Assembly (NCBI RefSeq): GCF_047276495.1
Contig: NZ_CP178543.1
Span: 5,084,001-5,148,000 of the forward strand
Source: Capilliphycus salinus
GTDB taxonomy: Bacteria > Cyanobacteriota > Cyanobacteriia > Cyanobacteriales > Microcoleaceae
Length of the DNA stretch: 64,000 nucleotides
Direction: 5' to 3'
Both the position numbers and the translations under genes were made by a program. The notes under the pieces were generated by a model that was not told the origin of the DNA, made no database searches, and worked only from the letters and a program-made list of their open reading frames with translations. This document shows, one piece after another, positions 47,225 to 57,214 of the stretch (position 1 is the first letter of the stretch; every line of letters begins with the position of its first letter).

Positions 47225-47764
47225 ATGCCTTCTCCCATCGCTCACGCTGTTTCCGGATACGTTTTATCTGAATTATTTCCCCTAAAGTCAGCCCCGAGCA
47301 AAAAACAAAAACGCTATCATTGGCAGAGTTTTTTAGGGGTTTTTTTGGCGGTCGCAGCCGACTTAGATTTTCTCCCCCAATTACTCACCGGAGAACGATT
47401 TCATCGAGGCTTAACTCACACCCTGCTTTTTACCGTTGGTTTGAGTTTAATTATCGGTTTATTAGGACAGTGGTCTGGAAAGTTTTCCGCTCAAAAATTA
47501 ATCCGCTGGACCTTAATCCTATACGGTTCCCATTTACTCTTAGATATTTTTACCGCAGGCGGGTTAGGCGTACAAATCTTCTCGCCCTTTTCGGATGTTT
47601 ACATTCAATCTCCTTTACCCCTTTTTCCCGGCGTTCATCATTCCAGAGGGTTATTTGATCCCAGTCATTTAGTCTTTGTCAGTTGGGAGTTGGGTTACTC
47701 CGCGATCATTCTAGCGGGGTTATGGTTGTGGAAACAAAGCCAATCTCGAAAATTGGTAGAATAA
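47225..47764 (+). CDS. Membrane-bound metal-dependent hydrolase (YdjM/DUF457 family)
   Basis: The 179-residue membrane protein has MPSPIAHAVSGYVL at the N-terminus, AADLDFLPQLL, FHRGLTHTLLF and YGSHLLLDIFT, the His/Asp pattern of the YdjM family, with four or five hydrophobic segments. The family is predicted to hydrolyse a membrane substrate, but no reaction is known. It is 25 bases after glpD in the same direction. Confidence 0.88.
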   Translation: MPSPIAHAVSGYVLSELFPLKSAPSKKQKRYHWQSFLGVFLAVAADLDFLPQLLTGERFHRGLTHTLLFTVGLSLIIGLLGQWSGKFSAQKLIRWTLILYGSHLLLDIFTAGGLGVQIFSPFSDVYIQSPLPLFPGVHHSRGLFDPSHLVFVSWELGYSAIILAGLWLWKQSQSRKLVE

Positions 47765-47860
47765 AATAGTCAAATCAAACTGAAGCGATTACCGATGTAA
47801 ATTGCATCATTAAACCCGAACACCCGACACCCGAAACCGATCCCATTGCGAGCCTTAGTG

Positions 47861-48703
47861 ATGACTTCTCTATTAGCAAAATCGATTAATTCCGCCCAAC
47901 CTTTAATTCTAGCTGACGCCCACGTTCATATTTATAACTGTTTTTCCATCGAACAGTTTCTCGATTCGGCCTTTAACAACTTTCAAAAAACCATCGCCAA
48001 ACTTCCCGAACAAATACCCTCGTTTTACCTCTTGTTTTTAACCGAAACCAGCGATCAGAATTGGTTTGAAACTTTAGTAGACTATGCCGAAAATCATAAA
48101 ACCATAAAAGAATGGCAATTTAAACAAACCGGGGAAAGCCACTCAATTTATGCCGAAAATTCCCAAAATCAAGGGATGTATTTAATCGCCGGTCGTCAGA
48201 TTATCACCTCGGAAAACCTGGAAGTTTTAGCCTTAATCACCGAACAAACGTTTCCCGATGGTTCTTCATTGCAAGACACCTTAAAAATGATTCGAGATGC
48301 GGGCGGTTTACCCATACTTCCTTGGGGGTTTGGGAAATGGTTGGGGCGCCGGGGAAAAGTGTTAAATAACCTGTTAAACTCCGATGATTCTTCTCCTTTA
48401 TTTCTCGGAGATAATGGCGGACGTCCGATTTTTTGGCGCCGTCCCCCTTATTTTCAACTCGCAGAAGCCAAAGGATTAAGAATTTTACCCGGAACCGACC
48501 CCCTTCCTCTCACTTGTGAAACCAGCCGACCCGGAAGTTTTGGGTTTCAAGTTCGGGGTTCATTTAATTCACAAGAACCCGGAAACAGTATGAAGGAAAT
48601 TTTGCTTCGTCCCGACACCATATTACATCCTTACGGGTCTTTACAAACCCCTTGGAATTTTATTCGCAATCAAGTTAAAGTTCGCTATCAAAATCAAGAA
48701 TAA
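47861..48703 (+). CDS. PHP-like metal-dependent protein, function unknown
   Basis: The 280-residue product starts ILADAHVHIYNCFS (HxH metal pair) and later has LPWGFGKWLGRRG, FLGDNGGRP and RILPGTDPLPL, a layout like PHP or amidohydrolase barrels. The family is not one I can name. The longest frame uses TTG at 47846; ATG at 47861 is preferred. It follows the YdjM-like gene by about 100 bases and precedes the methyltransferase by about 40, so it is probably part of the surface-polymer operon. Confidence 0.75.
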   Translation: MTSLLAKSINSAQPLILADAHVHIYNCFSIEQFLDSAFNNFQKTIAKLPEQIPSFYLLFLTETSDQNWFETLVDYAENHKTIKEWQFKQTGESHSIYAENSQNQGMYLIAGRQIITSENLEVLALITEQTFPDGSSLQDTLKMIRDAGGLPILPWGFGKWLGRRGKVLNNLLNSDDSSPLFLGDNGGRPIFWRRPPYFQLAEAKGLRILPGTDPLPLTCETSRPGSFGFQVRGSFNSQEPGNSMKEILLRPDTILHPYGSLQTPWNFIRNQVKVRYQNQE

Positions 48704-48745
48704 AACGGTGAATTTTCGCAGAAACTAAACAAAAAGGTTGAAAAT

Positions 48746-49474
48746 ATGGTGGTCAATTCTAATTTTCCAGAAACCGCAGATATAGAAACATCTTCAGAAG
48801 GCTATGCTTCCCGGTTTTCCGGTACTGTCGGAACTTGGATGTTAAACATTCAAACCGAAGCAACATTACAAATGCTTCAAGCCTATCCTCAGGCGACGGT
48901 TCTCGATGTGGGTGGCGGACACGGACAAATTACAGCGCCTTTAATAGCCAATAACTATCAGCTTACCGTGTTGGGAAGTGCCGAGGTTTGTCAAGCCAGA
49001 ATTCAACCCTGGTTAGACAGTAATCGCTGCAAGTTTAAAGTGGGAAATGTTCTGGATTTACCCTACCCGGATAATGCTTTTGATGTGGTGATTAGTTATC
49101 GTTTTCTCGCCCATGTTACCCAGTGGGAAAAGTTTTTGAGCGAATTAATGAGAGTGGCAAAAAAAGCGGTGATTGTTGATTATCCGACGGTTCGCAGTGT
49201 CAACTCAATTGCACCTTTGTTATTTAAAGTGAAAAAAGGACTCGAAGGCAATACTCGACCGTTTATTACTTATCAAGAACCCAAGTTAATTAACTACTTT
49301 AAAGCCGCAGGTTGGCAACAAACCGAACGTTATGCTCAATTTTTCTGGCCGATGGTTTTGCATCGAACTTTGAAATCTCCCGGCGTTTCATCTAAACTAG
49401 AACAATCGATGAGACTATTAGGATTAACCTATTGGTTGGGTTCTCCGATCATAGCTAAATTTACACCCCGTTAA
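48746..49474 (+). CDS. Class I SAM-dependent methyltransferase
   Basis: The 242-residue product has the SAM-binding motif I VLDVGGGHGQIT (about 52-63), motif II FKVGNVLDLPYPDNAFDVVIS and post-motif LMRVAKKAVIVDYP. The acceptor is unknown; in this setting it may be a sugar or lipid. It is closely spaced between the PHP-like gene and the epimerase gene (27 bases). Confidence 0.9.
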   Translation: MVVNSNFPETADIETSSEGYASRFSGTVGTWMLNIQTEATLQMLQAYPQATVLDVGGGHGQITAPLIANNYQLTVLGSAEVCQARIQPWLDSNRCKFKVGNVLDLPYPDNAFDVVISYRFLAHVTQWEKFLSELMRVAKKAVIVDYPTVRSVNSIAPLLFKVKKGLEGNTRPFITYQEPKLINYFKAAGWQQTERYAQFFWPMVLHRTLKSPGVSSKLEQSMRLLGLTYWLGSPIIAKFTPR

Positions 49475-49501
49475 CCTTAAATTTCTCCCACAGTTGTCAA
49501 G

Positions 49502-50539
49502 ATGACTATCACCGAATCTCAGTATAAATTGCCTCAGGGTTCTCGCGCTCTCGTTACGGGAGCAACGGGTTTTACAGGTTCAGTTCTGGTTAAAAAATTA
49601 GTCAATCAAGGAATAGAAGTTGTCGCGATCGCCCGTCCGAGTTCTAATATTGAATCCTTTGAAGGAATGCCGATAAAATGGTTCAGGGGCGATGTATTTG
49701 ATGAAGAATTAATTAACAAAGCCATAGAAGGGGTGAACTATATTTTTCATATGGTCACGCCCTTTAGAGAGGCAAAATCCCCCGATATTGGCTATTATAA
49801 CGTTCATGTTCTCAGCACCCAACTGTTAGCAAAAGCCGCCCTCAAACAGCCGGATTTTCGCCGCTTTGTTCACGTTTCAACGATTGGCGTTCACGGTCAT
49901 GTTGACAATCCCCCCGGAGACGAAAATTGTCCGTTAAAACCGGGAGATGTTTATCAATCAAGCAAACTTCAGGGAGAACAGTGGATTAAAGAATTTGGCG
50001 CTCAACAAGGTTTACCGGTGGCAATTGTTCGCCCTGCGGGAATTTACGGACCCGGAGAAAAACGCCTTCTGAAAATCTATAAATGGGTGGCGAAAAAAAG
50101 GGTCCCCGTGATTGGAAATGGCGGGAATTTACTGCATTTTATTCATGTCGATGATTTGACCGACTTTTTTATTGTTACCGCCATACATCCGAAAGCCGTC
50201 GGGGAAGTGTTTATTTGTGGTAGCAAACAAGCGATGACGTTTAAGGATATGGTCGCTTTAATTGGGGATTATTACGGCGTTTCTCCTCAATTTCTGAAAG
50301 TTCCAGCCGCCCCGGTTTTTGCCATTGGTGATCTATTTGAACTCATGTTTCGCCCCTTGGGGATTGAACCTCCCATTTATCGGCGGCGATTGGCATTTTA
50401 TACAAAAGATCGCTCATTTAATACCTCGAAAATGAGAAATATCCTCGATTTTACCCCCGCTCACTCCGACGAAGACGGGTTAAAAGAACTCGCTCAATGG
50501 TATGTCGATAACGGTTGGATTTCCCTGAAAAAATCATAA
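49502..50539 (+). CDS. NAD-dependent epimerase/dehydratase (extended SDR)
   Basis: The 345-residue product has the Rossmann motif ALVTGATGFTGSVLVKKL (about 16-33), FRGDVFD, HVSTIGVHG and the catalytic YQSSKLQGE (YxxxK, about 157-165), then FIHVDDLTDFF and a C-terminal substrate domain. It probably modifies a nucleotide sugar or a lipid-linked keto group. It starts 27 bases after the methyltransferase and 12 bases precede the acyltransferase. Confidence 0.9.
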   Translation: MTITESQYKLPQGSRALVTGATGFTGSVLVKKLVNQGIEVVAIARPSSNIESFEGMPIKWFRGDVFDEELINKAIEGVNYIFHMVTPFREAKSPDIGYYNVHVLSTQLLAKAALKQPDFRRFVHVSTIGVHGHVDNPPGDENCPLKPGDVYQSSKLQGEQWIKEFGAQQGLPVAIVRPAGIYGPGEKRLLKIYKWVAKKRVPVIGNGGNLLHFIHVDDLTDFFIVTAIHPKAVGEVFICGSKQAMTFKDMVALIGDYYGVSPQFLKVPAAPVFAIGDLFELMFRPLGIEPPIYRRRLAFYTKDRSFNTSKMRNILDFTPAHSDEDGLKELAQWYVDNGWISLKKS

Positions 50540-50551
50540 GATTACATCATC

Positions 50552-51322
50552 ATGGTAGCACCCGAACAACAGAAAATCGCCAAAGTTCCCCTCTCCGAAC
50601 AACTGAATCAAAATCAGTCTTCGGCTTTAAAACGATATCAGGAAAAGGCGGTTGGGACAACGGAGTTTATTCCTTTTTTATCCTATGAACTCACCACTTT
50701 ATTGTTTGGAAATTTAGCCGGAAGTTTGGGCTATATCACCCGCAAAAGTTTCTATCCCCGTCTGTTTAAACAGGTGGGGAAAAGTGTTATTTTTGGCAAG
50801 GGTATTGTATTGCGTCACCCCGGCAGAATTTCTTTAGGAAATGGTGTGGCAATTGATGATTATGCCATGCTTGATGCGAGCGGGGCGGGTGACACTGGAA
50901 TTAATATCGGGGATTCTGTTATTATTTCTCGAAATTGTGTGATTCAGGGGAAAACAGCGCCCGTTACTATCGGAGAAAAAACCGATATTGGTTGTAATAC
51001 AATTCTAACTTCTGGAGGCGGGATTTTTATTGGTCGTTCGGTTTTAATTGCGGCGAATTGTTATATCGGAGGAGGGCGTTATATTACCAACCGTTTGGAT
51101 ATTCCCATGATGGAACAGGGCGTTTATACTAAAGGTGTTGTTGAAATTGGGGATGATGTTTGGTTGGGCGCCGGTGCTATTGTTTTAGATGGCGTTAAGA
51201 TTGGTAAAGGCTGTATCGTTGGAGCGGGTGCGGTTGTCACTAAAAATTTACCCGATTATGCGATCGCCACAGGAGTTCCTGCGAAGATTATTAAAATGCG
51301 AGGTGAACAAACTGGCGAATAA
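50552..51322 (+). CDS. Hexapeptide-repeat acyltransferase
   Basis: The 256-residue product has an N-terminal helical part and a left-handed beta-helix made of hexapeptide units (ISLGNGVAIDDYAMLDASG, VTIGEKTDIGCNTILTSGG, VEIGDDVWLGAGAIVLDGVKIGKGCIVGAGAVVTK). This is the maltose/galactoside acetyltransferase class, normally acting as a trimer. The acceptor is probably a sugar of the surface polymer. It is the last gene before a strong terminator. Confidence 0.92.
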   Translation: MVAPEQQKIAKVPLSEQLNQNQSSALKRYQEKAVGTTEFIPFLSYELTTLLFGNLAGSLGYITRKSFYPRLFKQVGKSVIFGKGIVLRHPGRISLGNGVAIDDYAMLDASGAGDTGINIGDSVIISRNCVIQGKTAPVTIGEKTDIGCNTILTSGGGIFIGRSVLIAANCYIGGGRYITNRLDIPMMEQGVYTKGVVEIGDDVWLGAGAIVLDGVKIGKGCIVGAGAVVTKNLPDYAIATGVPAKIIKMRGEQTGE

Positions 51323-51399
51323 AGTTCTGGGCTGTTGCTCTGAAATATCATTCTCAGCCCCCATCAGTTTTGACTAAAAATTGCATCGGTAAAAAGGGA

Positions 51400-51440
51400 G
51401 AGTTAGCCGGATTTTCTATTTGGAGCTAACTCTTTTTTTA
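51400..51440 (+). terminator. Terminator after acyltransferase gene
   Basis: GAGTTAGC (51400-51407) and GCTAACTC (51425-51432), an 8-bp stem followed by seven T. It closes the 44242-51322 gene run. Confidence 0.9.
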
Positions 51441-51789
51441 TTAATCAATAAAACTTGAATTGTATGATTTGTATAATTTAAGCTTTTGAACGATAACGGG
51501 CCTAAATTAGCTTTTCCTAAAAGCCCTCTAAGCCCTTGATTTATGGGCTTTTTGCAGATCGGGAATCAATTGACAAAATGTATATTTATAAAAATTTAAT
51601 GTTATAGAAAAAACGATTTGTAAAATTTTAAACAGAATATTGACAAGCAGTTAAATTAGCCCGTTAATGTAAATATAACCTAATTTTAATTTCCCTTTCA
51701 TCTCAGGAGATTTTAGGGTCAAGGTATTGGAAACAGAGGGATTTGACTGCATAGGGGGTTTCACCCCCTGGAAGGTCATTCTAATCGTT

Positions 51790-51798
51790 TGATATAAT
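51790..51798 (+). promoter_or_regulatory. Extended -10 promoter
   Basis: TGATATAAT: TG, one base, then a perfect TATAAT at 51793-51798. No good -35 is needed with an extended -10. It probably drives the glycosyltransferase at 52032. Confidence 0.5.
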
Positions 51799-52031
51799 GA
51801 TCGGCGAGCTTTAGCAGGGGAACAAAATTTCTTGTAACAACAGAAGAAAACGGTTATTAAATAAACGGTCAAGCCCAAACTTTGACTTAATTTTGTAGAC
51901 TCAACTTAAACCTTTTGATTGCCCGTTTTAATCGCTAATTCTTCTGGAACTTAGACTCGATATCAGCTAACCCTCTAGTACAAAGATTAGGACAAAACTG
52001 AAAGAGTGAACTCCTTAATATTGAGAGAAAA

Positions 52032-53255
52032 ATGTTTAAAACTTCAAGCCTTGAATTGTACAAAAAGACTCAACTAACAACCCCGGTACGTGTTCTGCAC
52101 GTGATCGATAAATTGAGTGTTGATGGATCGGGAATTCATGGTGCCACAAAGCTGTTAGATTGGCTGACATCTTATTCCGATAAAGACAAGTTTCAATTCA
52201 GTGTTTGCAGTCTTCGCCGTGTCGAACCAGCAGGAGAAATTTTTGAGCGGAACCGAATCCCCATCTTTTTCTTAGGACGCCACAAATTTGACCCGAGAAC
52301 CTTATTTGACTTACTGAAACTGATTGAACGCGAACAACCGGACATTTTGCATTTGCACGGTTACGGAGCCGCTAACTTTGGGCGAATTGCCAGCTTATTA
52401 ACCGGAATTCCGAATGTTGTTCACGAACACGCAGTTCTCGTCAATCAACCTTTTTACCAAACCATAATCGATGGGCTGTTGTCTCCGTTGACAACCAAAG
52501 CGATTGCGGTTTCAACTTCTGTGAAAGACTTTATGATTGAGTATCGTTCAATCTCTGAAAACTGCATAGAAGTGATTCGTAACGGCGTACCTTTGAAATC
52601 TTTTCAATCCCAACCCAAAACTAACAACACCAACGCGAAAGATTTACGCGCCCAATTCGATATTCCAGAGAATCATATGGTCGTCGGAATTATTGGTCGC
52701 TTGAATCCGATTAAAGGTCATCAATATTTTATAGAAGCCGCGAGTCAAATTCTTCAAAACCACACCAATGTCACGTTTTTAGTGGTGGGAGAAGGGGAAT
52801 TAAAAGAGTCTCTAGAAGAATTAGCACAATCCCTCGGCGTTGCTCATGCCGTCAAATTCACGGGCTATCGCGAGGATATTCCCGCCTTTCTTTCCATCAT
52901 TGATATTGTTGCGATTGCTTCGCTCACGGAAGGAGGCCCTTTGGTTTTGATAGAAGCAATGGCCGCAGAATGTGCGGTGGTTTCTACCAATACCATCGGA
53001 TTAAAAGATGCGATCGTCGAAGGGGAAACCGGATATCTTGTTCCTCCCCAAAATTCACAGGCTTTAGCCGAGAAAATCGCCGCTCTGATCGGCCGGCCAA
53101 GTTTATGTAAAAAAATCGCAGAGCAAGCTCAAGCCAGCGTTTTTCAGTTCGACATTTCCGAAACCGTGAAAGCCATTGAAAAATGCTATGCTCAAACGGT
53201 AAAATCTGTTAATTATACGAGCAAGATTCAACTCACAAAAATTAACACCATCTAA
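52032..53255 (+). CDS. Glycosyltransferase family 4 protein
   Basis: The 407-residue GT-B enzyme has HVIDKLSVDGSGIHGATKLL near the N-terminus, DILHLHGYGAANFGRIAS, VGIIGRLNPIKGHQYFIEAA (about 213-232), LVVGEGELKESLEELA and EGGPLVLIEAMAAECAVVST (the E-x7-E donor-binding segment). It likely transfers a sugar onto a polysaccharide or lipid carrier. It is followed 52 bases later by a deacetylase gene, probably in one unit. Confidence 0.92.
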   Translation: MFKTSSLELYKKTQLTTPVRVLHVIDKLSVDGSGIHGATKLLDWLTSYSDKDKFQFSVCSLRRVEPAGEIFERNRIPIFFLGRHKFDPRTLFDLLKLIEREQPDILHLHGYGAANFGRIASLLTGIPNVVHEHAVLVNQPFYQTIIDGLLSPLTTKAIAVSTSVKDFMIEYRSISENCIEVIRNGVPLKSFQSQPKTNNTNAKDLRAQFDIPENHMVVGIIGRLNPIKGHQYFIEAASQILQNHTNVTFLVVGEGELKESLEELAQSLGVAHAVKFTGYREDIPAFLSIIDIVAIASLTEGGPLVLIEAMAAECAVVSTNTIGLKDAIVEGETGYLVPPQNSQALAEKIAALIGRPSLCKKIAEQAQASVFQFDISETVKAIEKCYAQTVKSVNYTSKIQLTKINTI

Positions 53256-53307
53256 CCTTTTGCTCAATCGTTGAAGCCAACCCAAAACCAGAAAAGCCAG
53301 TTACTTT

Positions 53308-54537
53308 ATGAACCTTGAATCTGTTCTGATCAAACTCAAAAAGAGTTACGATAAAAATATTCCCGAGTTAAACGCTTATCGCAACAAAGTTTATCCCGAT
53401 TTTGTTCTCGATAATCGGATTGAAAAGCTAGTTGCAGAAATTCCTGTTTTTACCTTTCATTCCATCGAGCCAGTCGAGTTTGAAAAACAGCTTCAGTTCT
53501 TGGCAATAAATAACTACAAAACCTTAAAAGCAGATGAGTTTTATCAAATGCTCATCGGAAAAAAGCCAATTCCCGAAAAAGCTGTTCTTCTCACCTTTGA
53601 TGATGGTTGGGCGAGTATGTGGACTTACGGATATCCCTTACTCAAAAAATATGGAATGTATGGCGTTTGTTTTCTCATTCCCGGAATTATTTGTGAAGAA
53701 GATCGGGATTATTTAAACCTAGATGATGTCTGGGAAGGAAAGATTTCTCAGCAGGAATTGATCGATCGCGACAAAACAGAACAGCCCTACTGTACTTGGC
53801 GAGAGATCAGACACATGGCGAGTCAGGGAACCATAGATTTTCAGTCTCATACCATGTATCATTCTACCATCTTTATTTCTCCTCAAGTCGCCGACTTTTT
53901 TCATCCGGGGTTTGATAGTTATGCCGGAAATCATAATGTACCGATCTTTCAAACTCATGGGGTTGATAATGTCAGCCGTCAAGCGGAATTAGGAACTCCA
54001 ATTTATACCCATCAACCCCGCATGGGGGGAAGTTTGAGATATCTCGATGATGAAGATTTGCGGGAAAAATGTGTTGAGTTTGTTGCTGAAAATGGCGGCG
54101 AAGATTTCTTTAGTAAAAGTAACTGGAGAAAGGAACTTCATCAAGTTATAGAAAATTACCGCTCTAAGTTTGGAGAACGAGGAAGTTATGAGAGTCAAGA
54201 GGAGTTAGAAAAGGCTATTTTTAACGATTTGGTTGAGTCTAAACGTTTGATTGAGGAACAATTGGGAACGGTTGTTCAGCACTTGTGTTATCCCTATTAT
54301 GTTGGTAGCCAAATTGCTGTAGAACTCTCTGAAAAAGCGGGTTATGTTTGCAATTATTGGGGCTTGTTAGAGGAGCGTCGGGGAAATAATCGTGTAGGAG
54401 ATAATCCGTTTTGGGTGGCGCGATTAAGTGATGAATTGATTTATCGCCTACCGGGTGAGGGTCGGAAATCACCCCTGGAAATCTTAGGAAGAAAGTTTAT
54501 CAAGAATTCGGGTAGACTGGTGGCTAAATTGGTTTAA
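53308..54537 (+). CDS. Polysaccharide deacetylase (carbohydrate esterase 4-like)
   Basis: The 409-residue product has PVFTFHSIEP, the metal/base motif LLTFDDGW (about 94-101), and SQGTIDFQSHTMYHS (H-x3-H). An insertion of about 120 residues separates these from the QHLCYPYYVGSQIAVEL segment near 330. NodB-type enzymes remove N-acetyl groups from cell-surface polymers. No signal peptide is seen, so it may act in the cytoplasm on an intermediate. Converges with the flippase gene across a shared terminator. Confidence 0.88.
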   Translation: MNLESVLIKLKKSYDKNIPELNAYRNKVYPDFVLDNRIEKLVAEIPVFTFHSIEPVEFEKQLQFLAINNYKTLKADEFYQMLIGKKPIPEKAVLLTFDDGWASMWTYGYPLLKKYGMYGVCFLIPGIICEEDRDYLNLDDVWEGKISQQELIDRDKTEQPYCTWREIRHMASQGTIDFQSHTMYHSTIFISPQVADFFHPGFDSYAGNHNVPIFQTHGVDNVSRQAELGTPIYTHQPRMGGSLRYLDDEDLREKCVEFVAENGGEDFFSKSNWRKELHQVIENYRSKFGERGSYESQEELEKAIFNDLVESKRLIEEQLGTVVQHLCYPYYVGSQIAVELSEKAGYVCNYWGLLEERRGNNRVGDNPFWVARLSDELIYRLPGEGRKSPLEILGRKFIKNSGRLVAKLV

Positions 54538-54573
54538 TCCCGTTGCAAGTTTCTTCTAAATACTTCTTTATAG

Positions 54574-54622
54574 AAAAAGGGCGATCGCAGGCAATGCGCC
54601 GAGTTAATATCGCCCTTTTTTT
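54574..54622. terminator. Bidirectional terminator
   Basis: AAAAAGGGCGAT (54574-54585) and ATCGCCCTTTTTTT (54609-54622), loop 23 bases. A/T runs on both sides suit both convergent genes. Confidence 0.88.
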
Positions 54623-54638
54623 GAGTGTTGACGTTGAC

Positions 54639-56039
54639 TTAATTCACCCGAGCTAAAAACCGATTCCGTTGCATTAAAATCAACAGAATAATAGAACACG
54701 GTATCAAGATTGCAATTCCTACAGATACCGTCATACCGTTCAGGATTAAAGAAGGTACTGCGGCAATTGTTAAGCTAATTGCAGCAATCAAGCTGACATA
54801 TTTTCCGATGTAATCATAGCCAATACGACGTAGCATCCACAACCCAATAAGGCAGAGAATCACTTCACTGAATAAGGTTGCTAAAGCTGCACCCACAGCC
54901 CCCATTTGAGGGATTAAAACTGAATTAATGGCTACATTGGTTAGGGCGGCACCCAACAAAATGAACGGCAGTTTTTTCTCGTGTTTGGTGGCAACCAGAA
55001 ATTCTTCTGATAAGCTTCCGAACATTTTAATACTGAGGCTAGGAATTAGAATAGCGAGCGGTTTTACCGCAGCCAAAAATGCCTCACCATAGAGCAACTC
55101 CACCAGCCACGCTTGAAGAAAACCTGCGATTACAATAGCGGGTAAAACCGCTCCGACTAAAAGCCGAGCCCCTTTGTAAATTTGCTCGGGTAGTTTTTCA
55201 GGTTCGGTGGTATAGTATCGAGAAAAACGGGTGAAAATTACATAAAAAATCACTCGGGGTAAAGCTGAAAATATTTCTAAAATTCGATAAGCTGCACTGT
55301 ATAATCCGGTTTCTTCTCCGGTTGAGAGCGATTTTAGCATCACCACATCAACCTGATAGTACAGAATCCATAACACCCCAGATAAGGCAAAAGGATAGGC
55401 AATTTTTAGGGTGTTTACTAATTTTTGCCGATTGATAGAAGACCAAATTTTGACCTGGCGACTGAGATAATATACTAGCCCGATCGTATTAATTGCCCGC
55501 ACAATTACTACTGTTGCAATAACCAGTATAAGGCTCTTTGTTTGAAATAAAACTGTACTGGCAATGGCGACAACGGCTAACCGTTCAATAGCGACTGCTA
55601 TACTTTCAGTCCGAAACCATCCTAAGCCTTTGATTGTCCCCCGCAATGTCATTATAGCGGCGCGACAAATTTCGGAAAATACCGCTAAATAACAAACAAT
55701 TAGGGTTTCATCTGTGTAACCTAATATCAGAGCAAGCGGTAACAAAATTATTAAAACCCCTATAGAGGTTAATCCTTCAAGTACCAAAAATAAAACTGTT
55801 GATTGGGGCGCTTCATCGGGATGGGCTGCAACTTCTCGGTTCATTAAAGTTGGTAGTCCAAATTGAATGAACAAAGATAATATCGCCGCTAAAGCGATCG
55901 CTGCGGCGAAAATTCCATACTGCTCCGGCCCTAAAACCCGAGCGATGGTAATATAGAAAACAAATGTTAGAGCGAGAGTTGCCTCTCCTAGTAGGGCATA
56001 GAGATAGGATAGGTCTAAGCGAGCCAGTAATTTTTTCAT
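54639..56039 (-). CDS. Polysaccharide flippase (Wzx/MATE-like, MOP superfamily)
   Basis: The product is 466 residues from ATG at 56039 (the frame can extend four codons to a TTG). It has about 12-14 hydrophobic helices and the family start YALLGEATLALTFVFYITIARVLGPEQYGIFA, with QFGLPTLMNREVA and PFALSGVLWILYYQVDVVML. Members flip lipid-linked oligosaccharides across the inner membrane. It faces the deacetylase and is probably needed for export of the polymer made by the surrounding transferases. A Pho-box-like pair lies about 325 bases upstream. Confidence 0.92.
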   Translation of the reverse strand: MKKLLARLDLSYLYALLGEATLALTFVFYITIARVLGPEQYGIFAAAIALAAILSLFIQFGLPTLMNREVAAHPDEAPQSTVLFLVLEGLTSIGVLIILLPLALILGYTDETLIVCYLAVFSEICRAAIMTLRGTIKGLGWFRTESIAVAIERLAVVAIASTVLFQTKSLILVIATVVIVRAINTIGLVYYLSRQVKIWSSINRQKLVNTLKIAYPFALSGVLWILYYQVDVVMLKSLSTGEETGLYSAAYRILEIFSALPRVIFYVIFTRFSRYYTTEPEKLPEQIYKGARLLVGAVLPAIVIAGFLQAWLVELLYGEAFLAAVKPLAILIPSLSIKMFGSLSEEFLVATKHEKKLPFILLGAALTNVAINSVLIPQMGAVGAALATLFSEVILCLIGLWMLRRIGYDYIGKYVSLIAAISLTIAAVPSLILNGMTVSVGIAILIPCSIILLILMQRNRFLARVN

Positions 56040-56325
56040 AGAGACGAACAACAGGTCACTTGCATCAAAGGTTCAGCCAGGTATAAGTCGCATCAGCCGG
56101 AAAGATTAACTCCAGGATTCCTACCGCATTTGAGTCTCAACAGAGCGATTACAGTCTATCTGTTAATCTTCCCTTGTTATAGTTTAAGTTGAGATTTAAA
56201 ATTGTCAAATTATTCAACTTTTTTACCTGTTCTAAAAAATAGATCCTTTCACCGGATTTTTCAGGAATCCTGGTTATTTTTAAAGATCGATTTTTTCACA
56301 AGCGATCACCACCATTGAATATTAA

Positions 56326-56354
56326 TTGACATTCTGTCGGCGATATGATACATT
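56326..56354 (+). promoter_or_regulatory. Sigma70-type promoter
   Basis: TTGACA (56326-56331), 17-base spacer, TACATT (56349-56354) with TG one base before it (extended -10). No gene starts within 850 bases downstream on this strand. Confidence 0.55.
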
Positions 56355-56363
56355 ATGGTCGGA

Positions 56364-56382
56364 AGGTTAAGAAAAGGTTAAC
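56364..56382 (-). promoter_or_regulatory. Pho-box-like direct repeat
   Basis: On the minus strand it reads GTTAACCT-TTT-CTTAACCT, two 8-bp PyTTAAPyPyT-type units three bases apart, the arrangement known for cyanobacterial SphR/PhoB sites (first base of one unit is G, not Py). It could act on the flippase gene (minus strand) or on the promoter just left of it. Confidence 0.4.
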
Positions 56383-57214
56383 GTAAGAACTGACCCCCAC
56401 TTCCTTCTATAAACTTAGAAAGCAAATTCCTGGTGTTTGCCAGGTAAAGACTCAAGTTGAAATCTTTGAGGAATCCTTACAGTTAGGGATGTCAAATTTT
56501 ACAGCTTGATCAAGTTCTATTGAACTTTGTTAAGGTTGAGTCAAGGCTAAAGCTTTCATCAAAAGTTAACTCTCCAATCAACTTAAATTCATTATCATTA
56601 AATCTTGACATATATTCTGAGCAAAATAATCTCCTTTACAGACGAATGCCATCAAAAATTAGCAGTATAATCCCATCAACTTTGATCGTCAATCGATTCT
56701 GAGTTTTGAGCTAAAGTATTCTCTCAAACTCATTCAAATCTATCAATAATATCAAAAAATATCGGGCTTTAATTCCTTTCAAACCTAAACCCGAAGTACC
56801 GATCCGCCTGGAAAATCAACTTTAAAAAAGAATCCTATCCGTGTTTTCCATCCTTCCGTTCACCTCTAACACATCCTCACCAGATGATAGCCATTTTCGC
56901 TTTCAGTCAGCATTGTTATAAATCATTGACGATAACAGATCGATTGATGCTAGAATCAGATTAATAAGGGTGTATTGATCCGGTTGAGGAGGCGGTAAAC
57001 CCAAGCCGTCCTCAACTGTTACATATCAATTTCAAGACTTTCTTTCGACAGGGAAATGAAAGCGTCGGGGTGTTTATATCGACATGAATTGGCTTGAGGT
57101 CTTGAAAACCGAATTGAAAATCAATAAAGTTGTGAAAAACTTGAGACCTTTTCAGATCGGTTAAGACAGCAAGCATTTCTCAAAAACTACTCACATTATT
57201 TCAGATAAAAAACA

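Larger units (their letters stand above)
51323..52031. other. Gap with terminators and a new promoter
   Basis: Holds a strong terminator (51400-51440), a second weaker hairpin (51530-51553, AAGCCC/GGGCTT), a GGGGG-TTT-CACCCCC-type hairpin near 51753, and an extended -10 promoter at 51790-51798. The leader to the next gene would be about 225 bases, in which I recognise no riboswitch. Confidence 0.6.
56040..57214. other. Long gap upstream of GT2 gene
   Basis: The longest gene-free stretch, about 1.16 kb. It contains a good promoter (56326-56354, + strand), tandem TTAAC-type repeats just after it (56364-56382), and no frame over 60 codons with plausible coding character. Transcription from the promoter would give a leader, or a separate RNA, of up to 850 bases before 57215. 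Confidence 0.55.
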
